From: an uncultured Bacteroidales bacterium | GTDB taxonomy: Bacteria > Bacteroidota > Bacteroidia > Bacteroidales > F082 | Direction: 5' to 3' | DNA: 48,458 nt | NCBI GenBank assembly: GCA_947305795.1 | Contig: CAMZEK010000017.1 | Location: forward strand, 1 to 48,458 | Part shown: in pieces, positions 8,616 through 16,588 of the stretch | Numbering within the stretch: position 1 is the first letter of the stretch | Layout: the number at the start of each line of letters is the position of its first letter | Notes under the pieces: model-generated | Databases searched by the model: none | The model's input: only the letters and a program-made list of their open reading frames with translations | What the model was told of the DNA's origin: nothing | Position numbers and translations under genes: made by a program

Positions 8616-8732
8616 TCATTACGGTAATTTCCATTACCATTTTGCAAAAGTACGCATATTTTCCGAACCTGCAAGCGTTTTTCTCATTTTTCAAACAAAA
8701 TAATAATTTTCATTACGGTAATGGCTATTACT
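8616..8732 (-). promoter_or_regulatory. ATPase promoter with duplicated ATTACCGTAATGA motif
   Basis: On the minus strand the -7 box TACTTTTG is at 8645-8652. The motif ATTACCGTAATGA occurs at 8616-8628, just downstream of the predicted transcription start, and again at 8710-8722, upstream of the promoter. Each is preceded by a GTAAT(G/A) half-site, so each copy is an imperfect palindrome (for example GGTAAT/ATTACC around 8623-8638). Operators on both sides of a promoter fit repression, but the regulator is unknown. Confidence 0.5.
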
Positions 8733-8856
8733 ATTTTAAATAAATGAAAATAAAATAATGATAATCATATCGTTAAATGATTATCAGCATTTGACAAGGG
8801 GACTTATCAAAAGTGCAAATATTGTAGCTTTTAACAGAATTTTCAAAAGACCGACA

Positions 8857-9687
8857 CTACTCCTTGAACACGATTCTATCCGCCAATAGCAGGAAATAAT
8901 CGTTCGACCATACATCCAGTTCGTGAGAGTCGTTCTTGAGGAAAGGCCGCACATCAGTTTTGACATCCTCAATGTTTGTGGTGGCAAGACGTTCTTTCAA
9001 GGCCGCCTTGAATTCCTCAATTGACATGTCTTTTCCATTGAACTCGCGGATGCGCTCTTGCAGATGTTTGAAATCAAGTGGCACCTGCCATCGCACATAC
9101 CACTCGAAGTCGTACCAGTCGCGCCCCTTAACATGTGTCTTCCAATTACGAAACACCAAGGCATGCATCTTTCCCGCATACAGGTCTGGTAATTGGAAAC
9201 AATGCACCATGAAGGTATAAGGCAACGTCAGCACCTTTAGTTCTGTTTGGAACAACAGAGGCGGTTGGGTATCGACTTCTATTTTCACCTTTACCGTTTT
9301 CTCCGTCTGAAATGCCACATTGTAAACATCCGTGTTGTCCTTCAAGAAAGCGGAGTCCACCCTATCGAAATCCTTCTTATTTTTCTTCTTGATTTCAACC
9401 TTGCGGCCCAAACCTTCAAACTCATCAATAATCGGCTGGAAATAGTTCTCAAACACAAACCTATCATCAGGAGTCAACAGAGAGAAGTCCATATCCTCGG
9501 AAAAACGAGGCAACTGATGGAATAGTCGAAGACAAGTGCCACCATAGAAAGCAGCCTTGTCGAAGAACCCGCCCCGATGCAGCCCTGCCAGCACCACCTG
9601 CTGAATGATTTCATAGATGGCGTTCTGCTTGTCTTTAGCAGTATTGATCTGATAGCGCTGCAGTGCCCTCTCAAAAAAGTCGTTCAT
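8857..9687 (-). CDS. AbiEii-type nucleotidyltransferase toxin
   Basis: 276 aa. The nucleotidyltransferase signature is clear: FYGGTCLRLFHQL (about 48-60), then RFSEDMDFSLL (about 62-72), matching the GG-(T/S)...SxDxDF pattern of the AbiEii/DUF1814 family. A conserved LPDLYAGKMHALVFRNWK block and RDWYDFEWYVRW follow in the middle. Family members act as toxins of type IV toxin-antitoxin systems, transferring nucleotides to tRNA or related targets, and can abort phage infection. The ATG overlaps the stop of the upstream antitoxin gene by 4 bp (ATGA), which indicates translational coupling. Confidence 0.93.
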   Translation of the reverse strand: MNDFFERALQRYQINTAKDKQNAIYEIIQQVVLAGLHRGGFFDKAAFYGGTCLRLFHQLPRFSEDMDFSLLTPDDRFVFENYFQPIIDEFEGLGRKVEIKKKNKKDFDRVDSAFLKDNTDVYNVAFQTEKTVKVKIEVDTQPPLLFQTELKVLTLPYTFMVHCFQLPDLYAGKMHALVFRNWKTHVKGRDWYDFEWYVRWQVPLDFKHLQERIREFNGKDMSIEEFKAALKERLATTNIEDVKTDVRPFLKNDSHELDVWSNDYFLLLADRIVFKE

Positions 9688-10307
9688 CTTTCCAAAATCT
9701 TTATCAGGTTGTTAATGGCTTGTTGTTTCTTGCTCACTGCGGCACACTGCCGGAATATGTCAACGTCCATTTCTTTAAAGGCATCCATATCCAGTCGCAG
9801 GTCCTCTTCCAAAAACACGTATGTGTCTTTGAGGAACCGCAGCGGAAGTCTTGGGGTGGTGATGATATAGTCGCACAAAGCCTTTTCGGGCGTGGCCATC
9901 AAATAGGATACGCCCTCCTCTTCGCGCTGGGTAATGCCAATAGGGTAATAGTCCTTGGCGCAATGATGGTACTCAAACCGTCCTACTTCATTCTGAAAAG
10001 AAACCGTCAGATGCGTCGTCATCGACTCCACCACCTCCACCCGCTCGGGTATCAGCCCATATTCACGCAGGGCTGTCAACATTGACACATACGACGGGCC
10101 ATAAAGCACATTGCCTATCAGGTTCAGCGACAGTAAAAGTCCACTTTCTTTTGGAGATACGACATATAGCCCTCGCTTCAGGCGTATAAGCCTACCCGCC
10201 TTCTCAAGGCTTGCCACCTTTCTGTTGGCCGACTTCACACCAGGGTACAATGAAGCGACAGTAGCGGTATTTACAGGGATGTTCTTTAAGACGGCCAATT
10301 CATTCAT
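9684..10307 (-). CDS. AbiEi-like antitoxin / transcriptional regulator
   Basis: 207 aa from ATG at 10307 (MNELAVLKN). An in-frame start at 10367 would add 20 residues, but the promoter box TACTTTTG (10334-10341) lies inside that extension, so the internal ATG is chosen. A winged-helix N-terminus (about 1-60: NRKVASLEKAGRLIRLKRGLYVV) is followed by an antitoxin core with YGPSYVSMLTALREYGLIPE and ATPEKALCDYI, as in AbiEi proteins. In such pairs the antitoxin neutralises the nucleotidyltransferase and represses its own operon. It overlaps the toxin gene by 4 bp. Confidence 0.9.
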   Translation of the reverse strand: MNELAVLKNIPVNTATVASLYPGVKSANRKVASLEKAGRLIRLKRGLYVVSPKESGLLLSLNLIGNVLYGPSYVSMLTALREYGLIPERVEVVESMTTHLTVSFQNEVGRFEYHHCAKDYYPIGITQREEEGVSYLMATPEKALCDYIITTPRLPLRFLKDTYVFLEEDLRLDMDAFKEMDVDIFRQCAAVSKKQQAINNLIKILER

Positions 10308-10333
10308 AACGATTCCTTTATTATTATCGAGTG

Positions 10334-10341
10334 CAAAAGTA
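10334..10341 (-). promoter_or_regulatory. -7 box of the AbiE-like operon
   Basis: TACTTTTG on the minus strand, 26 bp upstream of the chosen ATG. The leader contains AAAGGA as a possible ribosome site. Confidence 0.6.
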
Positions 10342-10521
10342 GTAAATTTTTCAACAGAAAATAACATTTTTTGTAATTTTCTCTCAAAAAAGTTACCATT
10401 TTAGTGCTTTATCTCTAAAAATCTGCACACCTATCCAAGTTTTTCCTTGTTTTCTGTGCAGTTTTTATCCTACTGTATACACTCTAATTCTTCGCAACAA
10501 AACTTCAGCAGTCGAATCGCT

Positions 10522-11436
10522 TTAACACTCCAACGCCCCAATCAAGCCCGTAACCTTCTCAAAACCATGCCATTCACAATACTCTTTTATTCCTTCTGCG
10601 ACTTTCACTGAAACCGCAGGATCAATGAAATTGGCCGTCCCGATTTCGATGGCGGAGGCACCGGCAAGCATGAACTCCACGGCGTCAGTGGCGTTCGAAA
10701 TGCCACCCAAGCCAACTATTGGAATCTTCACCGCTTTGGCCACCTGCCACACCATGCGCAAAGCCACGGGTTTCACGCAAGCCCCTGACAATCCGCCAGT
10801 AATGACAGATAGTTTCGGTTTGCGACGTTCCGCATCAATAGCCATGCCCATCAAGGTGTTGATTAAGGAAACCGAATCGGCACCTGCAGCCTCAGCTGCC
10901 AAGGCGATTTCAGCGATGTTGGTCACATTCGGCGACAGCTTGACCATCAAGTGTTTGTGATACACTTTGCGGACTTCTGAAACCACTTGCGAGATGCCTG
11001 CACAAGTCACGCCAAAAGCCATACCGCCTTGCTTCACATTGGGGCAAGAGACATTTAGCTCGATGGCGGGAATTTTGTCCACGGCATCCACCATTTCCGC
11101 ACCTTTCACGTAGTCCTCCAAAGTGGAGCCGGAAAGGTTGAGCAAAACGTTGGTGTCAAAGTCCTTGATGCGCGGATAAATCGTGTCGATAAAGTACTGA
11201 ACGCCTTTGTTTTGCAGTCCGACGCAGTTCAACATTCCCGAAGCAGTTTCGGCCATGCGCGGATAAGGATTACCCTCACGCGGATGCAAAGTCGTGCCTT
11301 TCACGATGATGCCTCCCAATTGCGACAAATCCACGAAATCGGTGTATTCTTCGCCGTAACCGAAAGTTCCGGAAGCCGTCATCACGGGGTTGCGCAGCAC
11401 CAGGCCGCGACCCAAGTCTATCATTGTGTTCACCAT
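10522..11436 (-). CDS. pyrD: Dihydroorotate dehydrogenase B, catalytic subunit
   Basis: 304 aa, usual length for class 1B. The TIM-barrel FMN protein has [13 protein letters not shown] at the N-terminus, the flavin lysine in IIVKGTT (about 46), the active-site cysteine in LNVSCPN (about 131), VKLSPN, SLINT and the phosphate-binding IVGLGGI..ATDAVEF plus [12 protein letters not shown]. It oxidises dihydroorotate to orotate in pyrimidine synthesis. Class 1B enzymes pair with PyrK, which passes electrons to NAD+; the start of this gene overlaps the end of pyrK by 7 bp, consistent with coupling. Confidence 0.97.
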   Translation of the reverse strand: MVNTMIDLGRGLVLRNPVMTASGTFGYGEEYTDFVDLSQLGGIIVKGTTLHPREGNPYPRMAETASGMLNCVGLQNKGVQYFIDTIYPRIKDFDTNVLLNLSGSTLEDYVKGAEMVDAVDKIPAIELNVSCPNVKQGGMAFGVTCAGISQVVSEVRKVYHKHLMVKLSPNVTNIAEIALAAEAAGADSVSLINTLMGMAIDAERRKPKLSVITGGLSGACVKPVALRMVWQVAKAVKIPIVGLGGISNATDAVEFMLAGASAIEIGTANFIDPAVSVKVAEGIKEYCEWHGFEKVTGLIGALEC

Positions 11437-12194
11437 TTCAACCTCCTTGTATTAAAGACTGGTCCCTCCTTGCAGACGCACACGTGGCCATCGACGGTGT
11501 CCTCCACGCAGCAAAGGCAGGCACCCAGGCCGCAGGCCATCAGGTTTTCAAGCGAGACCTCGCACCATACGTCCTTTTCGACGGCCAATTTCGCCACAGC
11601 CTTCATCATGGGTTTCGGGCCGCAGACGTAGATTTTGTCGAAGCTCTGTCGCTGCCAAATGGAGTGCATGGTCACGAAGCCTTTCTCACCGAGAGAACCA
11701 TCTTCTGTGGTCACAAAAGTTTCTCCAAATTGCTGGTAATCAACCAAGCGAATCAAATCGGTTTTGGTTTTTCCTCCCAAAAGCAAAGTCGGTCGAATAC
11801 TTTTCTCGTTCAGCACCTCGGCAAAATAAAACAATGGCGCAATGCCAATGCCACCTCCAACGAGCAGACACTTCTCCCCTTTCTCTGGCATCGTAAATCC
11901 TGCGCCCAAAGGTAGCACCATGTTAATTGTATCACCTTTGTCGGCAGAAGCCAAACGCCGTGTGCCTTCGCCCACCTGTTGCACCAAAAGGGACACTTCT
12001 TTCCGCTGCAAATCAACATCATGAATGGAAATCGGGCGGCGGAGATAAGTGCTTGGCGAGCCATCAATACGCACTTGCACAAACTGACCAGGCTGGATGT
12101 CTGGCAAAGGATGTTCGGAACGCAGACGAAGCAGCACCGAGCGACTGTAGTCCTGCTTTTCGACCAGTTTGAAGTCTGCAATTTGTTTCATCAT
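11430..12194 (-). CDS. pyrK: Dihydroorotate dehydrogenase B, electron transfer subunit
   Basis: 254 aa from ATG at 12194 ([10 protein letters not shown]); the in-frame start at 12254 is rejected because the promoter box TATCTTTG (12215-12222) and the neighbour's terminator lie in that stretch. It is a ferredoxin-reductase-like FAD/NAD module: flavin motif RRPISIH, nucleotide-binding GGGIGIAPL, and [10 protein letters not shown]-terminal [2Fe-2S] cysteine cluster, [10 protein letters not shown]...[10 protein letters not shown], matches PyrK. It transfers electrons from PyrD's FMN to NAD+. Confidence 0.96.
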   Translation of the reverse strand: MMKQIADFKLVEKQDYSRSVLLRLRSEHPLPDIQPGQFVQVRIDGSPSTYLRRPISIHDVDLQRKEVSLLVQQVGEGTRRLASADKGDTINMVLPLGAGFTMPEKGEKCLLVGGGIGIAPLFYFAEVLNEKSIRPTLLLGGKTKTDLIRLVDYQQFGETFVTTEDGSLGEKGFVTMHSIWQRQSFDKIYVCGPKPMMKAVAKLAVEKDVWCEVSLENLMACGLGACLCCVEDTVDGHVCVCKEGPVFNTRRLKW

Positions 12195-12214
12195 GTTTTC
12201 GACTTTTGAACGGA

Positions 12215-12222
12215 CAAAGATA
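12215..12222 (-). promoter_or_regulatory. -7 box of pyrK-pyrD
   Basis: TATCTTTG on the minus strand, 20 bp upstream of the pyrK ATG and immediately after the terminator of the preceding gene. Confidence 0.6.
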
Positions 12223-12223
12223 C

Positions 12224-12246
12224 AAAAAAAGCTGCCGAAGCAGCTT
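12224..12246 (-). terminator. Rho-independent terminator of the DUF5606 gene
   Basis: On the minus strand: AAGCTGC, loop TTCG, GCAGCTT, then a run of T. A 7-bp perfect stem with a UUCG tetraloop, 24 bp after the stop at 12271. Confidence 0.88.
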
Positions 12247-12270
12247 CTCATCAACTTATCCTATGAAAAA

Positions 12271-12723
12271 TCATTCTCCTTTTTCCGTTGGAACCTCGGC
12301 CTTTTCGGGTTCAGCCTCGGGCTTGTTTTCTTCCTCGGTGAAATCGAGCAAACCTTTGTCGTTCAGCATCTGATACCATTGGAAGACCTTCTTCATGTCG
12401 GAGGGATAAACGGCATCCTCGTCGTAGTCGGGCATGACCTCGGCAAATTTCTCGCGCAACTCGTCGGGGCTGGCCTTTTTGTAGTCGAAATCGACATTGT
12501 CGCCCATCTTGTCATGCACCATCTTGAACACTTCCTTCAAAGGACGATCCTCGTCGGTGGAGAAGATGGAAATCTCCTCAAGGGAACTCATACGGTCGTG
12601 GGCGAAGGCGGGGATGCACTTGCCGTCAACCAGCGATTCCATAATAATCTTACCAACAGCCTGAGACTTAATCTGATACAATCCCGGCTTACCAGATATT
12701 GAAACAATCTTACTTAAATCCAT
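12271..12723 (-). CDS. DUF5606 family protein
   Basis: 150 aa from ATG at 12723 (MDLSKIVSISGKPGLYQI); the promoter box TATTTTTG at 12751-12758 rules out the upstream in-frame start. The N-terminal part (SISGKPGLYQIKSQA..IIMESL) resembles a small SH3-like fold found in this Bacteroidota family. The middle (SPDELREKFAEVMPDYDEDAVYPSD) and the acidic, Pro-rich tail (EENKPEAEPEKAEVP) also fit. The function is unknown; it is a widespread small cytoplasmic protein. It is divergent from the TerB-like gene. Confidence 0.85.
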   Translation of the reverse strand: MDLSKIVSISGKPGLYQIKSQAVGKIIMESLVDGKCIPAFAHDRMSSLEEISIFSTDEDRPLKEVFKMVHDKMGDNVDFDYKKASPDELREKFAEVMPDYDEDAVYPSDMKKVFQWYQMLNDKGLLDFTEEENKPEAEPEKAEVPTEKGE

Positions 12724-12750
12724 ATTCAATTCAATTTTTGAAAACGGCTG

Positions 12751-12797
12751 CAAAAATAGGAAAAAGTTTTTGTTGCGTGAACTTTTTTATAACTTTG
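12751..12797. promoter_or_regulatory. Divergent -7 boxes of DUF5606 gene and TerB/TIR operon
   Basis: TATTTTTG reads leftward at 12751-12758 and TAACTTTG reads rightward at 12790-12797. The rightward box lies 55 bp before the TerB-like ATG and is the only convincing promoter seen for the following six-gene run. Confidence 0.6.
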
Positions 12798-12852
12798 CAG
12801 CTATAATCCATACTAATTGACCATTTGACAAATTATCTAAAACATTGAAATC

Positions 12853-13173
12853 ATGACACTTAACAAAGAAGAATTCAAAACCTTGGTGATGCTTTATGCC
12901 GCCAATATCGATGGAAACATCCAATCGGAAGAAGTAAAAGTCATGCTCGAAAGATGTGGGTTCGATACTGTAGAAAAGATGGAGAAACTGTTCGCCAAAA
13001 TGAGCGATGCCGAAGCACTTGCCGTTATCCGCGAAAACAAGCCTCTCTACGTCTCCACCGAAGGCGACCGTTTGGACCTGTTTGCTGACCTCTGTGCCAT
13101 CATCGAAGCCGACGAGAAATGCACCCCCATTGAGGAACAAATGGTGAGAACATTGAGGAGGATGTTGAATTAA
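12853..13173 (+). CDS. TerB-like small helical protein
   Basis: 106 aa, all-helical, cytoplasmic. The pattern LVMLYAANIDGNIQSEEVKVML followed by a second helical half, LFADLCAIIEADEKCTPIEE, resembles TerB/DjlA-like domains in which acidic residues sit at the start of paired helices. TerB-like domains occur in stress-response and conflict systems and may bind metal. It is the first gene of a run with the TIR gene 55 bp downstream and no promoter between. Assignment rests on pattern similarity only; it could be an unrelated helical protein. Confidence 0.65.
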   Translation: MTLNKEEFKTLVMLYAANIDGNIQSEEVKVMLERCGFDTVEKMEKLFAKMSDAEALAVIRENKPLYVSTEGDRLDLFADLCAIIEADEKCTPIEEQMVRTLRRMLN

Positions 13174-13228
13174 CACTTCACAGACAGCACCGTAATCGCT
13201 GAAACACAAGCTAAAACAAAAGAGCAAA

Positions 13229-14365
13229 ATGAGCGACACCTTCAAATACTACGCTTTTATCAGTTACAACGCCAAGGATACGGCATGGGGCAAACGTCTA
13301 CAAAAGAAGTTGGAACACTTTAAGTTACCAGCCACGTTGTGCAGCGAGCATGGTTGGAAACGAAAGCCCATTCGACCCGTCTTCTTCGCTCCTACCGACA
13401 TCCAACCCGGCGGGCTCTCCAATGAGCTACGGGAGCGTTTGAAGGCCTCGCACCACCTTATCGTCATTTGCTCGCCCAATTCGGCAAAATCGGAATGGGT
13501 AGGCAAGGAAATCGAATTCTTCCATAGCCTTGGGCGAACCAACAACATCCATCTTTTCATTGTTGACGGTACACCGCACAGCGGCAATCCTGAAACCGAG
13601 TGCTTCAATCCCGTCATCGACCGATTGGGGCTTCCTGAAATTCTTGGTGCCAACATCCATGAAAAAATCTACCGCTGGCCGAAGCTCAATAAGGAACGCG
13701 CTTATGTACAACTCATCTCCAAACTCCTTGGAGTTGAATTCGATGCCATCTGGCAAAGGCACAAGCGGGCGCTTACCCGTAAAGTGGTAGCATGGACTTT
13801 GGGAGGAGTGGCCGTCATCTGCGCCCTCGTGGCCGTTTGGAGAGCCAACCAACCGGAAGACATCGTGATTAGGTTGGATGAAGCCTCTGTCCACAATGAC
13901 CAACTCCCACCACTGAAGGATGCCATCATCACGATGACCCTGAAAAACGAAACCAAAACCGACACCATTGTCAGCCTTGACAACAGTCTGACATTCACCA
14001 ACATCCCCCATCGCTATCTCAAGGCGCCAGCCCATTTCACCGTCACATGCCGCAACTTCATCGAAACCGACACCACTTTGCAACTCACCAAACACACGCT
14101 GTTGGAGGTGCATCGCGACCCAAAAATCTATGGCGAAGTGCATTTCATTTTGTACGACCCCAACACGGAAGATGTCATCCCCAATTCAAGGCTAGAAATT
14201 GATGGACACGAGACCTATTCCGACGAGAATGGACAGGTTTCATTGTTCATCCCGTTGGAACAACAGAAAAAAGCTTATTCCGTGACCGCCACATTCCCAC
14301 TTGAAAGTAGCACCGTAGTAATGCCTTGCGGCAGCAGCGATGTCATTTCGAAAAAACAAGAATGA
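13229..14365 (+). CDS. Membrane-anchored TIR domain protein
   Basis: 378 aa. Residues 5-150 form a bacterial TIR domain: YYAFISYNAKDTAWGKRL at strand A, VFFAPTDIQPG, then LIVICSPNSAKSEWVGKEIEFF, where E94 in SEWxxxE sits at the position of the catalytic glutamate of NAD-cleaving TIRs. One membrane helix (about 186-204) follows, then a beta-rich C-terminal part of about 170 residues with Ig or carboxypeptidase-regulatory-like character (IPNSRLEIDGHETYSDENGQ), predicted periplasmic. TIR domains in bacteria usually hydrolyse or cyclise NAD+. A TIR inside and a beta domain outside suggests signalling across the membrane. The channel-like RyR gene follows after 47 bp. Confidence 0.9.
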   Translation: MSDTFKYYAFISYNAKDTAWGKRLQKKLEHFKLPATLCSEHGWKRKPIRPVFFAPTDIQPGGLSNELRERLKASHHLIVICSPNSAKSEWVGKEIEFFHSLGRTNNIHLFIVDGTPHSGNPETECFNPVIDRLGLPEILGANIHEKIYRWPKLNKERAYVQLISKLLGVEFDAIWQRHKRALTRKVVAWTLGGVAVICALVAVWRANQPEDIVIRLDEASVHNDQLPPLKDAIITMTLKNETKTDTIVSLDNSLTFTNIPHRYLKAPAHFTVTCRNFIETDTTLQLTKHTLLEVHRDPKIYGEVHFILYDPNTEDVIPNSRLEIDGHETYSDENGQVSLFIPLEQQKKAYSVTATFPLESSTVVMPCGSSDVISKKQE

Positions 14366-14412
14366 GGTTCTTTAAAAGCAATCATCGAATCACTTAAAAC
14401 CCATCGACAATC

Positions 14413-16575
14413 ATGCAACACAAAGAAAGACTGAAACAATTCAAAAATAAGGTCTGTGCAAATCCTTTATCGACAATCATTCAACTTGTCATCATTATTT
14501 TGCTTGTGGCAGTCCTATGCACTACATTCAAAAACGACGCCCCAGACAAAGAGAAAACATTCGACTGGAGCCGGATTGTCATGTTCGGTGCTGCCGTTGC
14601 GCTCATCCTTGTGCAATGCATCCGTGCCAAATGTCCCATGCTGATTATCGACCGGATTTTTGCCAACAGCCCGGGCAAGCAAGTGGTTTTGGCTTTTTTC
14701 ACCTTTGTCTTCACCGTCGACCTCGCCATGTGCATGTTCCCCAAAGAAGGCATCAGGTCATCGTTCGTCAACATCATCAGTTATGTCAAGCTGACGCACG
14801 TCCCCGACGACGATTACCATTTCCAAGAAAACCCTACCCCTGATTCTGATTGTTATGACGACTTTCGAATTATCAAAGACCCCAAACCCAGTGGCCGATG
14901 GGATTATTTCAAGCACGTGATTCTATATTGCCTTGGCTTGATTGTCTTCAACGGTTTACTAATCGCCACCATCACGCGTGTCATGGCCACTCGCGCCGAA
15001 CGTTACAAAAACGGCGCAAACACTTACCATCTGAACGACCATTATGTCATTATCGGCTACGGAACCTCTTGTGTCCCAATCATCAGCAATCTTTGTAAAC
15101 GGCGGCTTTCGGGCAGCCCCAACCATTTCCTCATCCTGACCAACCAAGACATTGGCGCCATCAGGCGTGACATCAAGACCCAACTTCAAACCACTGAAGA
15201 AAAGGTCGTCATCTATTCGGGCGACATGAACTCAGCCCAACATTTGCAAAGGCTCAACCTTGACAAAGCGAAGGAAGTGTTCATCATCGGCGAATTGCAG
15301 GAAACCGGCCGCGACTCGAAAAACATAGAGTGCGCCAAGATGGTCAAGGAAATCAGGCAACAAAGCGCTTCGACGGAAACACTTCACGTCAGCATGCAGT
15401 TCGACAAGCCGACGTCTTACTCTACCATCAAGCGAATCACCATTCCCAAGGACTTTTACAAAGACAGCGAAGGTCGCGAGGTGATTTACCTGCGTCCCTT
15501 CAACTTCTACGAGAACTGGGCACGACTGCTTTGGGGAACCCATCAATTGGATGGATACAAAACCCTCGACCGCGGCATGATGGCAGAGAACGACAAGCAT
15601 GTTCATCTCTTCATAGCCGGATTCAACGAAATGGGCGTGGCCTTGCTACTGGAAGCGCTGCGTATCTGCCATTATCCCAACTACAACGAGCAGACTGGAG
15701 CCAATAAAACCCAAATCACCATTGTCGACCCAGAAATGGCCGACTTATTGCCACGTTTCAAGTCGCAATATCCTTATTTGAACCAAATCAAGGACATCGA
15801 CATCGATTTCAGAGCCAACCGCTTCGAAGACGCCGAAATCCGTGAAATGATTGACCGTGTTGCCCTGCAAGAAGACACGCTACTCACCGTTGCCATTTGT
15901 TTCCTTGACTCGGATAGTAGTCTGTCAGCAGCCCTGACCCTCCCCGACTCGGCTTATTACCACGTCATCAACGGCAAGGTGATTCCCAATGAAAAAACCG
16001 AAATCTTGGTGCGCCAAGCCAACAGGTCAGGCTTTGCCGACCTCTTGGACGAGGAAAACGGCAAATATGCCAACGTGAAGGTGTTCGGCACCTTGGACCA
16101 AGGTGTTGACGACATGCTTTTGAGCGACAATATGGCCATTATTATCAGCGCGTACTACCACTTCAAATACGAACTCTCACCCTCGCAAGATTTCTTCGAA
16201 CAAGTCAAGGTTGACAAAGACACAGCCTTCGCCGAAGCCGCCCGCAACTGGATTGCGCTGAACCAAGACAAACGCTTTGCCAACCGCTATCAGAGCGAAA
16301 TCTACAAGACTTACCAGACATATCGGCCCATGCTTGAACAGAACCCCGACCTACTCTACCAAACGGAACACATGCGTTGGAGTGCCGAAAGAACCATCGC
16401 GGGCTACCGCGACATGCACAAAGCCAACATCAAGGACGGCACCTACCAACTCCATAATCTCATCGTGCCATATTACGACCTGAATGACCACGAGAAAGGC
16501 AAGGACAAAGACGTACTCGAAATCATGGAAAAGGTGATGGCTTTGGCAAAAACCATAGAAAGCCGTATTATTTAA
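14413..16575 (+). CDS. Membrane protein with tandem TrkA-like Rossmann domains and C-terminal RyR domain
   Basis: 720 aa. Membrane segments at about 21-38, 55-73, 90-109 and 166-189. A TrkA_N/RCK-like Rossmann domain starts at about 210 (HYVIIGYGTSCVPIISNL), and a second begins near 396 (HVHLFIAGFNEMGVALLLEAL). Residues about 630-690 match a RyR domain: H, RW and AER in TEHMRWSAERTIAGYRD, then HNLIVPYYDL. The overall plan is that of a ligand-gated ion channel, but no TVGYG potassium filter is present between segments 3 and 4, so ion selectivity is unknown. RyR domains in prokaryotes have been proposed to bind nucleotide-derived signals in conflict systems. Placement directly after a TIR gene suggests that a TIR product gates this protein, by inference. 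Confidence 0.85.
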   Translation: MQHKERLKQFKNKVCANPLSTIIQLVIIILLVAVLCTTFKNDAPDKEKTFDWSRIVMFGAAVALILVQCIRAKCPMLIIDRIFANSPGKQVVLAFFTFVFTVDLAMCMFPKEGIRSSFVNIISYVKLTHVPDDDYHFQENPTPDSDCYDDFRIIKDPKPSGRWDYFKHVILYCLGLIVFNGLLIATITRVMATRAERYKNGANTYHLNDHYVIIGYGTSCVPIISNLCKRRLSGSPNHFLILTNQDIGAIRRDIKTQLQTTEEKVVIYSGDMNSAQHLQRLNLDKAKEVFIIGELQETGRDSKNIECAKMVKEIRQQSASTETLHVSMQFDKPTSYSTIKRITIPKDFYKDSEGREVIYLRPFNFYENWARLLWGTHQLDGYKTLDRGMMAENDKHVHLFIAGFNEMGVALLLEALRICHYPNYNEQTGANKTQITIVDPEMADLLPRFKSQYPYLNQIKDIDIDFRANRFEDAEIREMIDRVALQEDTLLTVAICFLDSDSSLSAALTLPDSAYYHVINGKVIPNEKTEILVRQANRSGFADLLDEENGKYANVKVFGTLDQGVDDMLLSDNMAIIISAYYHFKYELSPSQDFFEQVKVDKDTAFAEAARNWIALNQDKRFANRYQSEIYKTYQTYRPMLEQNPDLLYQTEHMRWSAERTIAGYRDMHKANIKDGTYQLHNLIVPYYDLNDHEKGKDKDVLEIMEKVMALAKTIESRII

Positions 16576-16588
16576 AAACAACAAAAAC

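Noticed and set aside
10308-10367. Longer N-terminus for the AbiEi-like antitoxin
   Set aside because: The extension covers the -7 promoter box and has no similarity to the family.
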